A stretch of 15,624 nt of DNA, from the NCBI GenBank assembly GCA_900548345.1, contig URKA01000042.1:1-15624 (forward strand). Direction: 5' to 3'. Shown here one piece after another: positions 6,852 through 14,510 of the stretch; position 1 is the first letter of the stretch, and every line of letters begins with the position of its first letter. The position numbers and the translations under genes are program-made. Origin of the DNA: an uncultured Paraprevotella sp. (lineage in GTDB: Bacteria > Bacteroidota > Bacteroidia > Bacteroidales > Bacteroidaceae). Under the pieces are notes generated by a model. The model ran no database searches. It was not told the origin of the DNA and saw nothing but the letters and a program-made list of their open reading frames with translations.

Positions 6852-7502
6852 TTAAGCAGAAAGGTCGAATATATAGACGACGGAGTGAAAAAACTGCGCC
6901 GCCAATATGGCAATGAAAATCCATGCGGCATATTGCCGTATGCCCCAGTACATGACGGAAAGCATCTCTGCAGTTCCGTGCAGATGGTTGCTCAGGTGGG
7001 CGTAAATCATGGACGCACCCTGTATGCACAGTGTGGTTACAGGGAGAATACCGCAGATGAATGGAGAAGGGAAAATCCCACCTGTGACACCAAGTAGTAT
7101 GGCTTGCGGAGACAATATGAGCAGGAGCGATGCCGCACCACATACCGCAAGAAATATGCCTGCCGTCAGAAGAGCTGTCTTCTGACGATAGGTAATACGG
7201 TTTCGCCTCCCCCCTCTACGGTATAATCCGGTGAGCAAAGTTCCCAGTCCCGAACGTGATACGGCACCGCATAACAATACAACGGGAAATACAAAGGCAA
7301 GTAACGGTGTGGTGAAACAATCCTGCATGTGAGCATATACCCATCGTATGCCTTCCTCCGAAAAAAGATTGCGTACGGGATAACCCATCACATTACCTAT
7401 CCATGCAAATGGTGGAGTGGCCACGCACATTACGACCAGTAGTGACAACAACCATGTTTCGGCCGTGCGTATACCTTTATTTATATCGGGCTTATTCATC
7501 AT
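6852..7502 (-). CDS. Multi-pass membrane protein, short AbgT-like
   Basis: About 216-aa integral membrane protein with roughly five hydrophobic segments (AETWLLSLLVVMCVATPPFAW; FTTPLLAFVFPVVLLCGAV; ALLTAGIFLAVCGAASLLLIL; a Pro/Gly-rich region around SPFICGILPVTTLCI; and YAAWIFIAILAAQFFHSVVY). The segment FSEEGIRWVYAHMQDCFTTP followed by GAVSRSGLG resembles the N-terminal region of AbgT-type aminobenzoyl-glutamate/ion transporters, but those are around 500 aa, so this is at most a short relative. It may be a distinct family. ATG 7502 (or 7499) lies inside the end of the response-regulator gene, an overlap of 8-11 bases that implies translational coupling. The longer frame to 7520 is less likely. 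The position suggests a partner or accessory of the sensor system. Function unknown. Confidence 0.75.
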   Translation of the reverse strand: MMNKPDINKGIRTAETWLLSLLVVMCVATPPFAWIGNVMGYPVRNLFSEEGIRWVYAHMQDCFTTPLLAFVFPVVLLCGAVSRSGLGTLLTGLYRRGGRRNRITYRQKTALLTAGIFLAVCGAASLLLILSPQAILLGVTGGIFPSPFICGILPVTTLCIQGASMIYAHLSNHLHGTAEMLSVMYWGIRQYAAWIFIAILAAQFFHSVVYIFDLSA

Positions 7503-8214
7503 CAGGCTCCAGACGGTCAATATCCAGTATATGCAGTTGGAAGGCTTTTACCACCAGACGTGTGGCATTGACTCCTCCCCGCTCGGATGAAGAGAACAGA
7601 CGTGACGCAAGGTCGTTCTGTCTTTTTTCCAGACTCTTCACTCCAAACGGCATGCCACGTAAGTTGGTAATCATCTCTTTGGTATAACCGAGTGCAAGAT
7701 GTCGCAGAAAACGTTCGTCGTATTCATCGATTTCATAATGCAGCACAGCATCCTGCCGTTTGCGTTCCGCTTCGACCGAACGCTCAAAACGTGCGACAAT
7801 CTTTTCCATGATAGGCTGATTGAAAACCAGACTTCTTCCTTCCATCACCTGACGTACGTCGTTGCGCGTAAGCAGCTCGCCTGTTTTCAATATGATACCG
7901 TCCGAACCAGCCTTGAGTACATCTACCCATAACCGCTCATTCAGTATTTCACCGGTAAATATAAGGATACGCAGACCGGGATGCTGTTGACGTGCTTTCC
8001 TGCATATATCCACCCCGACTGTAGTCGAGCCTCCCAGGCCCAAATCAAGCAGGAGAAGGTCTGGCACTTCCTTTCCGATAAGCCTCCAGAACTCCGTTTC
8101 GTTCATGGCTGTACCGATGATTTCCGCCTCAGGTATCTCTGTTCGGAAGATTTCCTCCGTACCTTTCAGTTCGAGTTTGACATCCTCTACTATGATGACT
8201 TTAAATGGTTTCAT
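7492..8214 (-). CDS. Response regulator with degenerate LuxR-like output domain
   Basis: 240-aa response regulator. The N-terminal receiver domain has all key residues: acidic pair Glu10-Asp11, phospho-acceptor Asp57 (in LLLLDLGLGG), Thr87 and Lys110 (in IILKTGE). It should therefore accept phosphate from a histidine kinase, presumably the one encoded immediately upstream. Residues about 165-230 (DERFLRHLALGYTKEMITNL, then VKSLEKRQNDLASRLF) follow the order of a LuxR/FixJ helix-turn-helix. The usual recognition-helix motif is poorly conserved and the region is acidic/basic mixed, so DNA binding is uncertain. The ATG overlaps the kinase stop by 14 bases (translational coupling), and its own end overlaps the membrane-protein start. 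No signal peptide; cytoplasmic. Confidence 0.88.
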   Translation of the reverse strand: MKPFKVIIVEDVKLELKGTEEIFRTEIPEAEIIGTAMNETEFWRLIGKEVPDLLLLDLGLGGSTTVGVDICRKARQQHPGLRILIFTGEILNERLWVDVLKAGSDGIILKTGELLTRNDVRQVMEGRSLVFNQPIMEKIVARFERSVEAERKRQDAVLHYEIDEYDERFLRHLALGYTKEMITNLRGMPFGVKSLEKRQNDLASRLFSSSERGGVNATRLVVKAFQLHILDIDRLEPDDE

Positions 8215-11200
8215 AATTCGTCAGTTTTGTTATAGGTAAAGTAAACCATATTCGGCATCCGCCGTTTGTATCAGTTTCCGCATTGATGCGACATCCGCAG
8301 AAATTGTTCAGTTTTTCGTGTTCCCTGATGATTTCCTTGCATAGCAGGTAAGGATAATGTGCGGTGTCGGGATAAAAAAGACCGGTAGCCTGCACCATAT
8401 CGAAAAGGCTGGCAGGCGTGCATAATGTGAAGCGCACGAATTTGCCGTCTTCCTCAATAGAGAGACACAACTGCGTTTCTTCTCCTCTGTCGGCTATTCT
8501 ACACAGCCATTCGTCGGTAAGCACGGCAAGCATATAATCGGCCAGTACCTTGTCGGCATGTATTCCGACCTCTTCTGTCCGGTAGTCCAGACTCGGCACA
8601 ACCTTAATTCCTTTTCTGTCCGCAATGCGTCTCGTACGTACAAGCCATTCTTTAGTAAGTTCTCCAACAGCCACAGTTGAGCATTTGAAAAAGTCTGCGG
8701 CCATTTGCCGGTCAGCCTGCGCACAAAGCAAGGTATAAATTTCCTTATAATACTCCGCCAGTTCCGTCAAGGTATGTATCTTTTCCGCCAATGCCTCCGG
8801 ACGTTCTTCCGTCCCGATACTGCACACCACCTGTTTGATTCTGCTGGGGTAGTACATGGATTCGTGTTTGATAGTCGACAGGCAGTTGTCCAATATCTGA
8901 TTTTGTACATGCAGACGGTTCTCTTCATATACGGCTCTCTGCTTCTCGTTCTCTGCCAATTCCGTGTTTTCCAGGTCACGATGACTGCAAATGACTGTTT
9001 CATAAAGCAAAATGGAGAGATAACCTATGACGTACCGCTCAAGGATAACGTCTTCCTGTTGCATCGTATAATTTCCGCAATTCACGGCAAAAGCACCGAT
9101 ACATATCCCTTCACCTTTGTCTGTAACAACTTTCAATGGATAAAACCGTGTATTGATAATATGGTCGGCAATTTCTTCCTGCCCTGTACAACAATTTTCC
9201 AATCGCGTATCCGTAAGGTCGGGATGTGCGATTTCTCCTTTTGCACAAGTTTCTTTCTTTTCGATTACATTATTATAGAACAATATTTTAACGCCATTGG
9301 TTTCATGTAGTTCTTTCAGACCGGAAAATACCGCTTCAGACAAATCTCCAAGCAACGTTTCCGTAGCGACATCTGAATTGTACCGCGCAACAATGTGCAA
9401 CATGGAACGATGTATTTCGAGTACTTGCAGTACATTGAACCGGAATAACAGACGACGGCGGAAATAAATTACGAAAATCAGAATCAGAAAAACGACCAAA
9501 AGAACAATCATTATAGCTATACCCATTCGCAAGTTCATGCGTATCTCACGTTGCCGTACGTATAACTCTTCCAGCGAAGAGTCCTGACTAAGCAGTTTAT
9601 ACATGTGTGTGTAGAGTGCATTGTTGTATTCGTATTCATTCCAACGATGTAAAGCCATGGCGGCTACGGCAATCTCATTGCGCAGGGCCATAATGAATCT
9701 GTAGTCAACATCCGCACCCCTGTTCCACCATTCCAGTTCACTCATGTCGGAACCGATACGGTCCAGTCCTTCTTGCAAGCATTCCGCCGGCAACGCATTC
9801 CCATAAGCTCGGTTGATATATTTTAAGGCCGAATCAGCCATCTGCATGGTATGCTCATAATGTCCGTTTATATTGGCAAAGTACACGGAATCGGCATAGG
9901 CCACGGCCTTCTTTAATGCCTGTTCATCCGGTTGCCCTACGGATTGAAAAGAATTCGTTGCCAAAGTCGGAAGTGATACAGAGCATAATGTACCACCCAA
10001 AATGAGACTGCACCATATTCGTACGATACCCTTGGGAAGCCGAAACGAGAAACGACTACCTTTCCCTTTCCGGCTTTCGATATCGAAACGGCACACAGAA
10101 AACATTCCGCCTGCTTTCCTATATTTCTCAATAATACCTTTGCAATTCATCAGTCCGAACCCGCTTCCCTTCGACTGACGAGCAAACTCATCATGTCTGC
10201 CTATCTTGTTCGCATCGTAAATCTTGGAGGAAAGAATCAGTTCCATATCTTCGGAAGAAAGTCCGCATCCCGTATCTTCCACACTGATTTCCACTGCATC
10301 TTCCAGTTCACGTGCGGAAACGGAAACCCGCCCTCCCTCAGGGGTAAACTTACGGGCATTGTCGGCCAATGTATTAATCATAAAGAACGTAAACGCCTTG
10401 TCGGCTTTCACCCATGCTCCGGACGGCTGTACCGTTAACTTCAGTCCTTTCTTCCGAAAACTATAATCGGCTTTCTGCAATAACGTGAGAACTTCCTGTA
10501 TAGGAAAACTTTCCACTGTCAGTTCCAGTTGTCCGCGGTTCATCTGAATCCATTCCGTCAGCACATCATTATAAGCATTGATTTTGTCCGTCAGCTCACT
10601 GATATAAGTCAACGTATCACTGCCTACACGTTCCGTAGTGCATTTCATCTTGCGTACATCGTGCAAGATACGGTCGATAAAAGGCGTAATGGAATAGACC
10701 AAAGATATTTTTGCCCGTCCCGAAATGTTCTTACGTTTGCTCTCTACAATCCTACGTTTACATTCCATCAATTCCATGCGTGACTGTGTCCGTCTCTCAT
10801 CCATCTCGTCGGACAGGATACGGTTCCGGTTCCGCCATTCCATATAAGGCTGCAATACCTCTTTCAAAAGCCTGCGTTCAGGCTTCATCCATTTGCAGGT
10901 ATCCGTCACAGCATCCAAATGTTCTCCATCCTTGTCCGAAACGTTCTTTTTTAAACTTTCATATACTTCATCAAGCATTCTGGAACGCACCAGATTACGC
11001 TTATGCCACATTCGGGCATAAAATACAATAAACAAAGTCAGCGTTACAGCCAACACAATGACAAACGTTAGAATGACATTCAATATACGGTTGTCTTGCT
11101 CCACCTGCTCCAAACTGCTCTCCAGAGACTTGTCCTGCCGAGTGAAATCCAACAAATCCAAATAGATATTACGGTGATAATCCGATTCCGGTTTATTGTT

Positions 11201-12475
11201 TAATGCTGCGTATGTAGCACTCAAACGTTCCCGAACCAATGCCAACCATGCCGGTATTGTCTGTATTCGCTCATCCCGAACCCATTTCATATCTACCGAC
11301 ACAGTATCATCAGAATGTAAGACCGAAAGCATGCCACTCTTATCATCCGGATAACAAATACGGTGATGCTCATTGATATAATTCAATGCCATCTCGTAAT
11401 CGGCCAATGCATTGGAATATTCCTTCTGTGCGAACATAAGATTTCCCCGTACATAATAACCATTTGCCGTAAGTAGCGTGTTATTACACAATTTTGCATC
11501 ATCCACTCCCCTGCGGACCAATGCCATTGGGATTTGCAGATAATCCGGGGTTATACTTCCGGAGGTATCATTTTCCAAAAGGGATGACCGCAGAAACAAA
11601 TATGCTGCCGGACGGGTGTCTATCACAATCTGACGGCTATAATCATCCAAGAGTAAACCGGCTAACGACTGGGCTGACATGGCGGTCAGATAGGTCATCC
11701 TTCCGTTCCGTTCTGCGATTGAATAGGCGCGCAGGAAATGGTCGAACACATCCAATGTATTTGCAGAATTGTATCCGGAATCCCGGAGTCTGGACAGACC
11801 TTTCAGGTAGTGAAGGCGACACAACAAAGCCTTATCTTGCCTCACCGTTCCGTCTTCGTCAATCTGCTCCAGTTCACGTGTAGCCTGCTGCTCCTGCATC
11901 ATATATATATAGTAAAGCGCGGCGGTCAGATGAAATTCCGTTTCGGCAAGTGACATGCGCTCTCTACTTCTTTCTGAGAAGTCGATTTCTTCTTCCGCAA
12001 TACGTTTCATACGCATGAGCGCACGGGTATAGTATTTATAAAAAGAACGATTCTGTGAAGTCTGCTGACACAACATCATCATATTCACTTCACTTACCAA
12101 TAGTTCTATCTGATTGTTCGTGGACTGTTGTACCTGTTCATAGAGGCGTAATGCTTCATCATAGTTCATCTGCAAAAAACGACAAAACATCTGCATATTC
12201 AGCGATTCGCATCTTCCGTCGTCATAGGAACCGGACTCACGATATGCACATTGTGCATAATACAGGGCACTATCCGGGTTTCCATAACGCATCGTATATG
12301 CCAATGTATTCAAGGAGTCAGTCAAGATTTCGGTTTGTTTACAGCCGTCTCCTTTCGTACAACCGGATATGACCGAAGATAAAAAAAGAACAGACAATAC
12401 AATAAGACACAGCATGGTAAAGCCACCTCTATATGCTTTATATTTCCGTTCTTTCTTTATCCGGCATTGCTTCAT
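8201..12475 (-). CDS. Giant tandem sensor histidine kinase with second, degenerate kinase module (DUF5112/DUF5113-like)
   Basis: 1424-aa membrane sensor. In order: basic n-region, hydrophobic segment with lipobox-like VISGC (Cys39); TPR-like helical sensor about 50-450; membrane helix 464-487; DHp-like helices with His605 (ILHDVRKM) as candidate phosphate site; HATPase about 690-815 with N-box Asn706 (LADNARKF), G1 box EDTGCG (733-738) and G2 box KGSGFGL (769-775). A second signal-like hydrophobic segment (817-838) then leads to a helical periplasmic region 839-982, helix 984-1006, GAF-like region about 1015-1165, a good H-box around His1204 (STIKHESMYYP), and an HATPase-like tail to 1415 without N, G1 or G2 motifs. 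It resembles Bacteroides proteins I recall as DUF5112/DUF5113; not verified. ATG 12475 is chosen for the AAGGA 5 bases upstream; the frame extends to a TTG at 12496. It lies 17 bases after fhs and overlaps the regulator gene by 14. Confidence 0.88.
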   Translation of the reverse strand: MKQCRIKKERKYKAYRGGFTMLCLIVLSVLFLSSVISGCTKGDGCKQTEILTDSLNTLAYTMRYGNPDSALYYAQCAYRESGSYDDGRCESLNMQMFCRFLQMNYDEALRLYEQVQQSTNNQIELLVSEVNMMMLCQQTSQNRSFYKYYTRALMRMKRIAEEEIDFSERSRERMSLAETEFHLTAALYYIYMMQEQQATRELEQIDEDGTVRQDKALLCRLHYLKGLSRLRDSGYNSANTLDVFDHFLRAYSIAERNGRMTYLTAMSAQSLAGLLLDDYSRQIVIDTRPAAYLFLRSSLLENDTSGSITPDYLQIPMALVRRGVDDAKLCNNTLLTANGYYVRGNLMFAQKEYSNALADYEMALNYINEHHRICYPDDKSGMLSVLHSDDTVSVDMKWVRDERIQTIPAWLALVRERLSATYAALNNKPESDYHRNIYLDLLDFTRQDKSLESSLEQVEQDNRILNVILTFVIVLAVTLTLFIVFYARMWHKRNLVRSRMLDEVYESLKKNVSDKDGEHLDAVTDTCKWMKPERRLLKEVLQPYMEWRNRNRILSDEMDERRTQSRMELMECKRRIVESKRKNISGRAKISLVYSITPFIDRILHDVRKMKCTTERVGSDTLTYISELTDKINAYNDVLTEWIQMNRGQLELTVESFPIQEVLTLLQKADYSFRKKGLKLTVQPSGAWVKADKAFTFFMINTLADNARKFTPEGGRVSVSARELEDAVEISVEDTGCGLSSEDMELILSSKIYDANKIGRHDEFARQSKGSGFGLMNCKGIIEKYRKAGGMFSVCRFDIESRKGKGSRFSFRLPKGIVRIWCSLILGGTLCSVSLPTLATNSFQSVGQPDEQALKKAVAYADSVYFANINGHYEHTMQMADSALKYINRAYGNALPAECLQEGLDRIGSDMSELEWWNRGADVDYRFIMALRNEIAVAAMALHRWNEYEYNNALYTHMYKLLSQDSSLEELYVRQREIRMNLRMGIAIMIVLLVVFLILIFVIYFRRRLLFRFNVLQVLEIHRSMLHIVARYNSDVATETLLGDLSEAVFSGLKELHETNGVKILFYNNVIEKKETCAKGEIAHPDLTDTRLENCCTGQEEIADHIINTRFYPLKVVTDKGEGICIGAFAVNCGNYTMQQEDVILERYVIGYLSILLYETVICSHRDLENTELAENEKQRAVYEENRLHVQNQILDNCLSTIKHESMYYPSRIKQVVCSIGTEERPEALAEKIHTLTELAEYYKEIYTLLCAQADRQMAADFFKCSTVAVGELTKEWLVRTRRIADRKGIKVVPSLDYRTEEVGIHADKVLADYMLAVLTDEWLCRIADRGEETQLCLSIEEDGKFVRFTLCTPASLFDMVQATGLFYPDTAHYPYLLCKEIIREHEKLNNFCGCRINAETDTNGGCRIWFTLPITKLTNYETI

Positions 12476-12492
12476 ATCATCCTTCGACACGC

Positions 12493-14160
12493 TCAAGAAA
12501 GCCCCTCAATTTCTCCATTTACGAGATCGATGCGTTCGGCCTGAGGAGATTTAGGGAGTCCAGGCATACGCATGATGTCACCGGCAATCAGTACAATAAG
12601 TTCTGCACCACAATTGACGACGATGTCCCTGATTCGGATGTTGAAACTGCGAGGAACGCCGTAGGCCTGCGCATCAGCAGAGAATGAGTATTGCGTCTTG
12701 GCTATGCAGATAGGGTAATGTGTGATACCCAGTTCACGGATGCGATCCAGCATCTTCTTGGCAGCAGACGCGAATATCACCTTGGTGGCTCCATACACAT
12801 TTTGCGCCACCTTCTCGGTTTTGACTTCTATGCTGTCGGTATCTTCATACGAGAAGACCACGGGCAATGAGGGTTTCTTTTCAATGGTTTCCACCACAAG
12901 TTGCGCCAGTTCCAATGCACCCTCTCCGCCTTCCGAATAGGCATTGTTGACAGCAAAACCTACGCCCAAAGCCTCGCAATGCGTACGACAGAGTGCGATT
13001 TCCTCGTCTGTATCCGTATCATAGCGATTGAAACATACCACGACACTTTGTCCGAAGCGTTTCATGTTGGCAATATGTCGGTCCAGATTCTCAAATCCTT
13101 TGCATAGTCCCTCGACATCGGGCTTCTTAATGTCTTCCAGCGCAACTCCGCCGTGCATTTTCAGCCCTTGTGTCGTAGCTACAATAACCGTGAGTTTAGG
13201 GTTCAATCCCGCCTTCCGGCACTTGATATTGAAAAACTTTTCAGCTCCTAAATCTGCACCGAAACCAGCCTCTGTCACTACGTAATCGGCATAAGTCATG
13301 GCCAGTTTCGTGGCCAAGATAGAATTGCAACCATGGGCAATATTTGCAAACGGACCACCATGTATAATGGCCGGTGTATTTTCCGTAGTCTGCACAAGAT
13401 TGGGGTTTAGCGCATCTTTCAACAACACACATATCGCACCTGCAACTCCCATGTCTTTGACACGAAACGGTTTCCCGTCTACAGTTGTTCCCAATAAGAT
13501 ATTCTCTACTCTTCTACGCAAATCCTTTTCGTCTTTTGACAGACAAAGAATAGCCATGATTTCGGAAGCCGGAGTAATATCGAATCCGCTCTCCATTGTC
13601 ACCCCGTTCGTTCTTGACCCTAAGCCCGTCACTACATAACGAAGATTGCGGTCGTTCACATCCAGCACGCGTTTCCATAACACCTCTTTCATGGCAAAAC
13701 CTTCATCCCTATGCTGGTAAATGTAATTATCAAGCAATGCGGCTATCATATTATGCGCAGATGTGACTGCATGAAAATCACCGGTGAAGTGAAGGTTGAT
13801 TTTCTCCATCGGCAACACTTGTGCATACCCTCCTCCTGCCGCACCACCCTTCAGTCCGAAACAAGGACCTAAAGACGGTTCACGCAAAGCCACAATATTC
13901 TTCTTTCCTAATTTGCCTAATCCCAACGCCAAGCCGATAGATACAGTGGTCTTGCCGATACCGGCTTTTGTAGGCGTAATGGCTGTTACCAATATCAGAT
14001 TACTCCGACTTACCTTTTCTTCATCAATCAGTTTTGCGGGAACTTTGGCTATATATCTGCCGTAATGTTCCAATTCGTCAACAGGAATGTCTACCAAACC
14101 TGCAACGTCCTCTATGGATTTCAGTTTACACCCACGGGCTATTTCAATATCACTTTTCAT
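12493..14160 (-). CDS. fhs: Formate--tetrahydrofolate ligase
   Basis: 555-aa cytoplasmic enzyme of one-carbon metabolism: formate + THF + ATP gives 10-formyl-THF + ADP + phosphate, supplying purine and formyl-Met synthesis. The family's P-loop TPTKAGIGKTT (62-72) is intact, followed by the diagnostic REPSLGPCFGLKGGAAGGGYAQV and DFHAVTSAHN stretches. The C-terminal motif YPICIAKTQYSFSADA is also typical. Length matches the family norm. ATG 14160 gives the expected N-terminus MKSDIEIARGC. It has a good -7 element 39 bases upstream. The stop is 17 bases before the tandem kinase gene, so read-through into the two-component genes is possible, though metabolic genes often merely abut. Confidence 0.97.
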   Translation of the reverse strand: MKSDIEIARGCKLKSIEDVAGLVDIPVDELEHYGRYIAKVPAKLIDEEKVSRSNLILVTAITPTKAGIGKTTVSIGLALGLGKLGKKNIVALREPSLGPCFGLKGGAAGGGYAQVLPMEKINLHFTGDFHAVTSAHNMIAALLDNYIYQHRDEGFAMKEVLWKRVLDVNDRNLRYVVTGLGSRTNGVTMESGFDITPASEIMAILCLSKDEKDLRRRVENILLGTTVDGKPFRVKDMGVAGAICVLLKDALNPNLVQTTENTPAIIHGGPFANIAHGCNSILATKLAMTYADYVVTEAGFGADLGAEKFFNIKCRKAGLNPKLTVIVATTQGLKMHGGVALEDIKKPDVEGLCKGFENLDRHIANMKRFGQSVVVCFNRYDTDTDEEIALCRTHCEALGVGFAVNNAYSEGGEGALELAQLVVETIEKKPSLPVVFSYEDTDSIEVKTEKVAQNVYGATKVIFASAAKKMLDRIRELGITHYPICIAKTQYSFSADAQAYGVPRSFNIRIRDIVVNCGAELIVLIAGDIMRMPGLPKSPQAERIDLVNGEIEGLS

Positions 14161-14198
14161 AATTGGCTATAGTGTCTTTAATCAGAAACATTAAGTGA

Positions 14199-14206
14199 CA
14201 AAGTTA
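14199..14206 (-). promoter_or_regulatory. -7 element of the fhs promoter
   Basis: The minus strand reads TAACTTTG, a perfect TAnnTTTG match, about 40 bases before the fhs start codon. The -33 position, about 20 bases further up, has only a weak TTC-type match. This is the best promoter candidate for the whole fhs-to-fur run. Confidence 0.6.
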
Positions 14207-14246
14207 TACAAATTCTCCGAAATGCCGAATAAAAAGGCCTATTATA

Positions 14247-14510
14247 TTATGTGTAACGCTCCTTCCATAGCTTCAGCATCCTTTCCTGAAGTTTGTTTTC
14301 CGCCGGATTGTTCTGTGCATGCCATATCCGTTTCCGGCTGATTTCGTCCGGAAGGAATTGCTGTTCCACAAAATTGTCCTTATAGTCATGCGCATATTTA
14401 TAATCTTTCCCATAGCCGAGTTCTTCCATTAACTGGGTGGGCGCATTGCGAAGATGCAAAGGTACAGGAAGATTACCTGTCTTACGAACAAGCTGCAAGG
14501 CATCATTGAT
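14247..14510 (-). pseudogene. rarA: 3' fragment of rarA/mgsA (replication-associated recombination protein A), 5' end lost
   Basis: The 87 codons ending at the TAA at 14247-14249 read INDALQLVRKTGNLPVPLHL and then RNAPTQLMEELGYGKDYKYA. This is the highly conserved C-terminal domain of the RarA/MgsA/WRNIP1 family of AAA+ ATPases that act at stalled replication forks. The family is about 420-430 aa, so the AAA+ ATPase domain with Walker A and B and the clamp-related middle are absent. Upstream of 14510 the frame continues for 17 codons, but these are antisense to the peptidase gene and not RarA-like. The remnant has no plausible start or promoter. It is either a real truncated gene or half of a chimeric sequence joint. 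The terminal HAQNNPAENKLQERMLKLWKE tail looks intact. Confidence 0.88.
14493..14510. other. Head-to-head breakpoint between rarA and a C1 peptidase gene
   Basis: CTGCAAGGCATCATTGAT reads LQGIID in the peptidase frame (plus) and INDALQ in the rarA frame (minus). Both fit their families, so the exact joint lies somewhere within these 18 bases. To the left the DNA is rarA, to the right it is peptidase. Nothing resembling an IS end or tRNA is seen. Microhomology at an inverted joint is typical of rearrangement by template switching, and also of amplification or assembly chimeras. Confidence 0.8.

Noticed and set aside
11896..11914. AT-dinucleotide run (catatatatatag)
   Set aside because: Lies within kinase coding sequence as ordinary Tyr/Ile/Met codons; too short to call a microsatellite.
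14200..14510. Integration site or insertion sequence at the rarA/peptidase joint
   Set aside because: No terminal inverted repeats, target duplication, tRNA or transposase/integrase frame near the joint; the microhomology explanation fits better.
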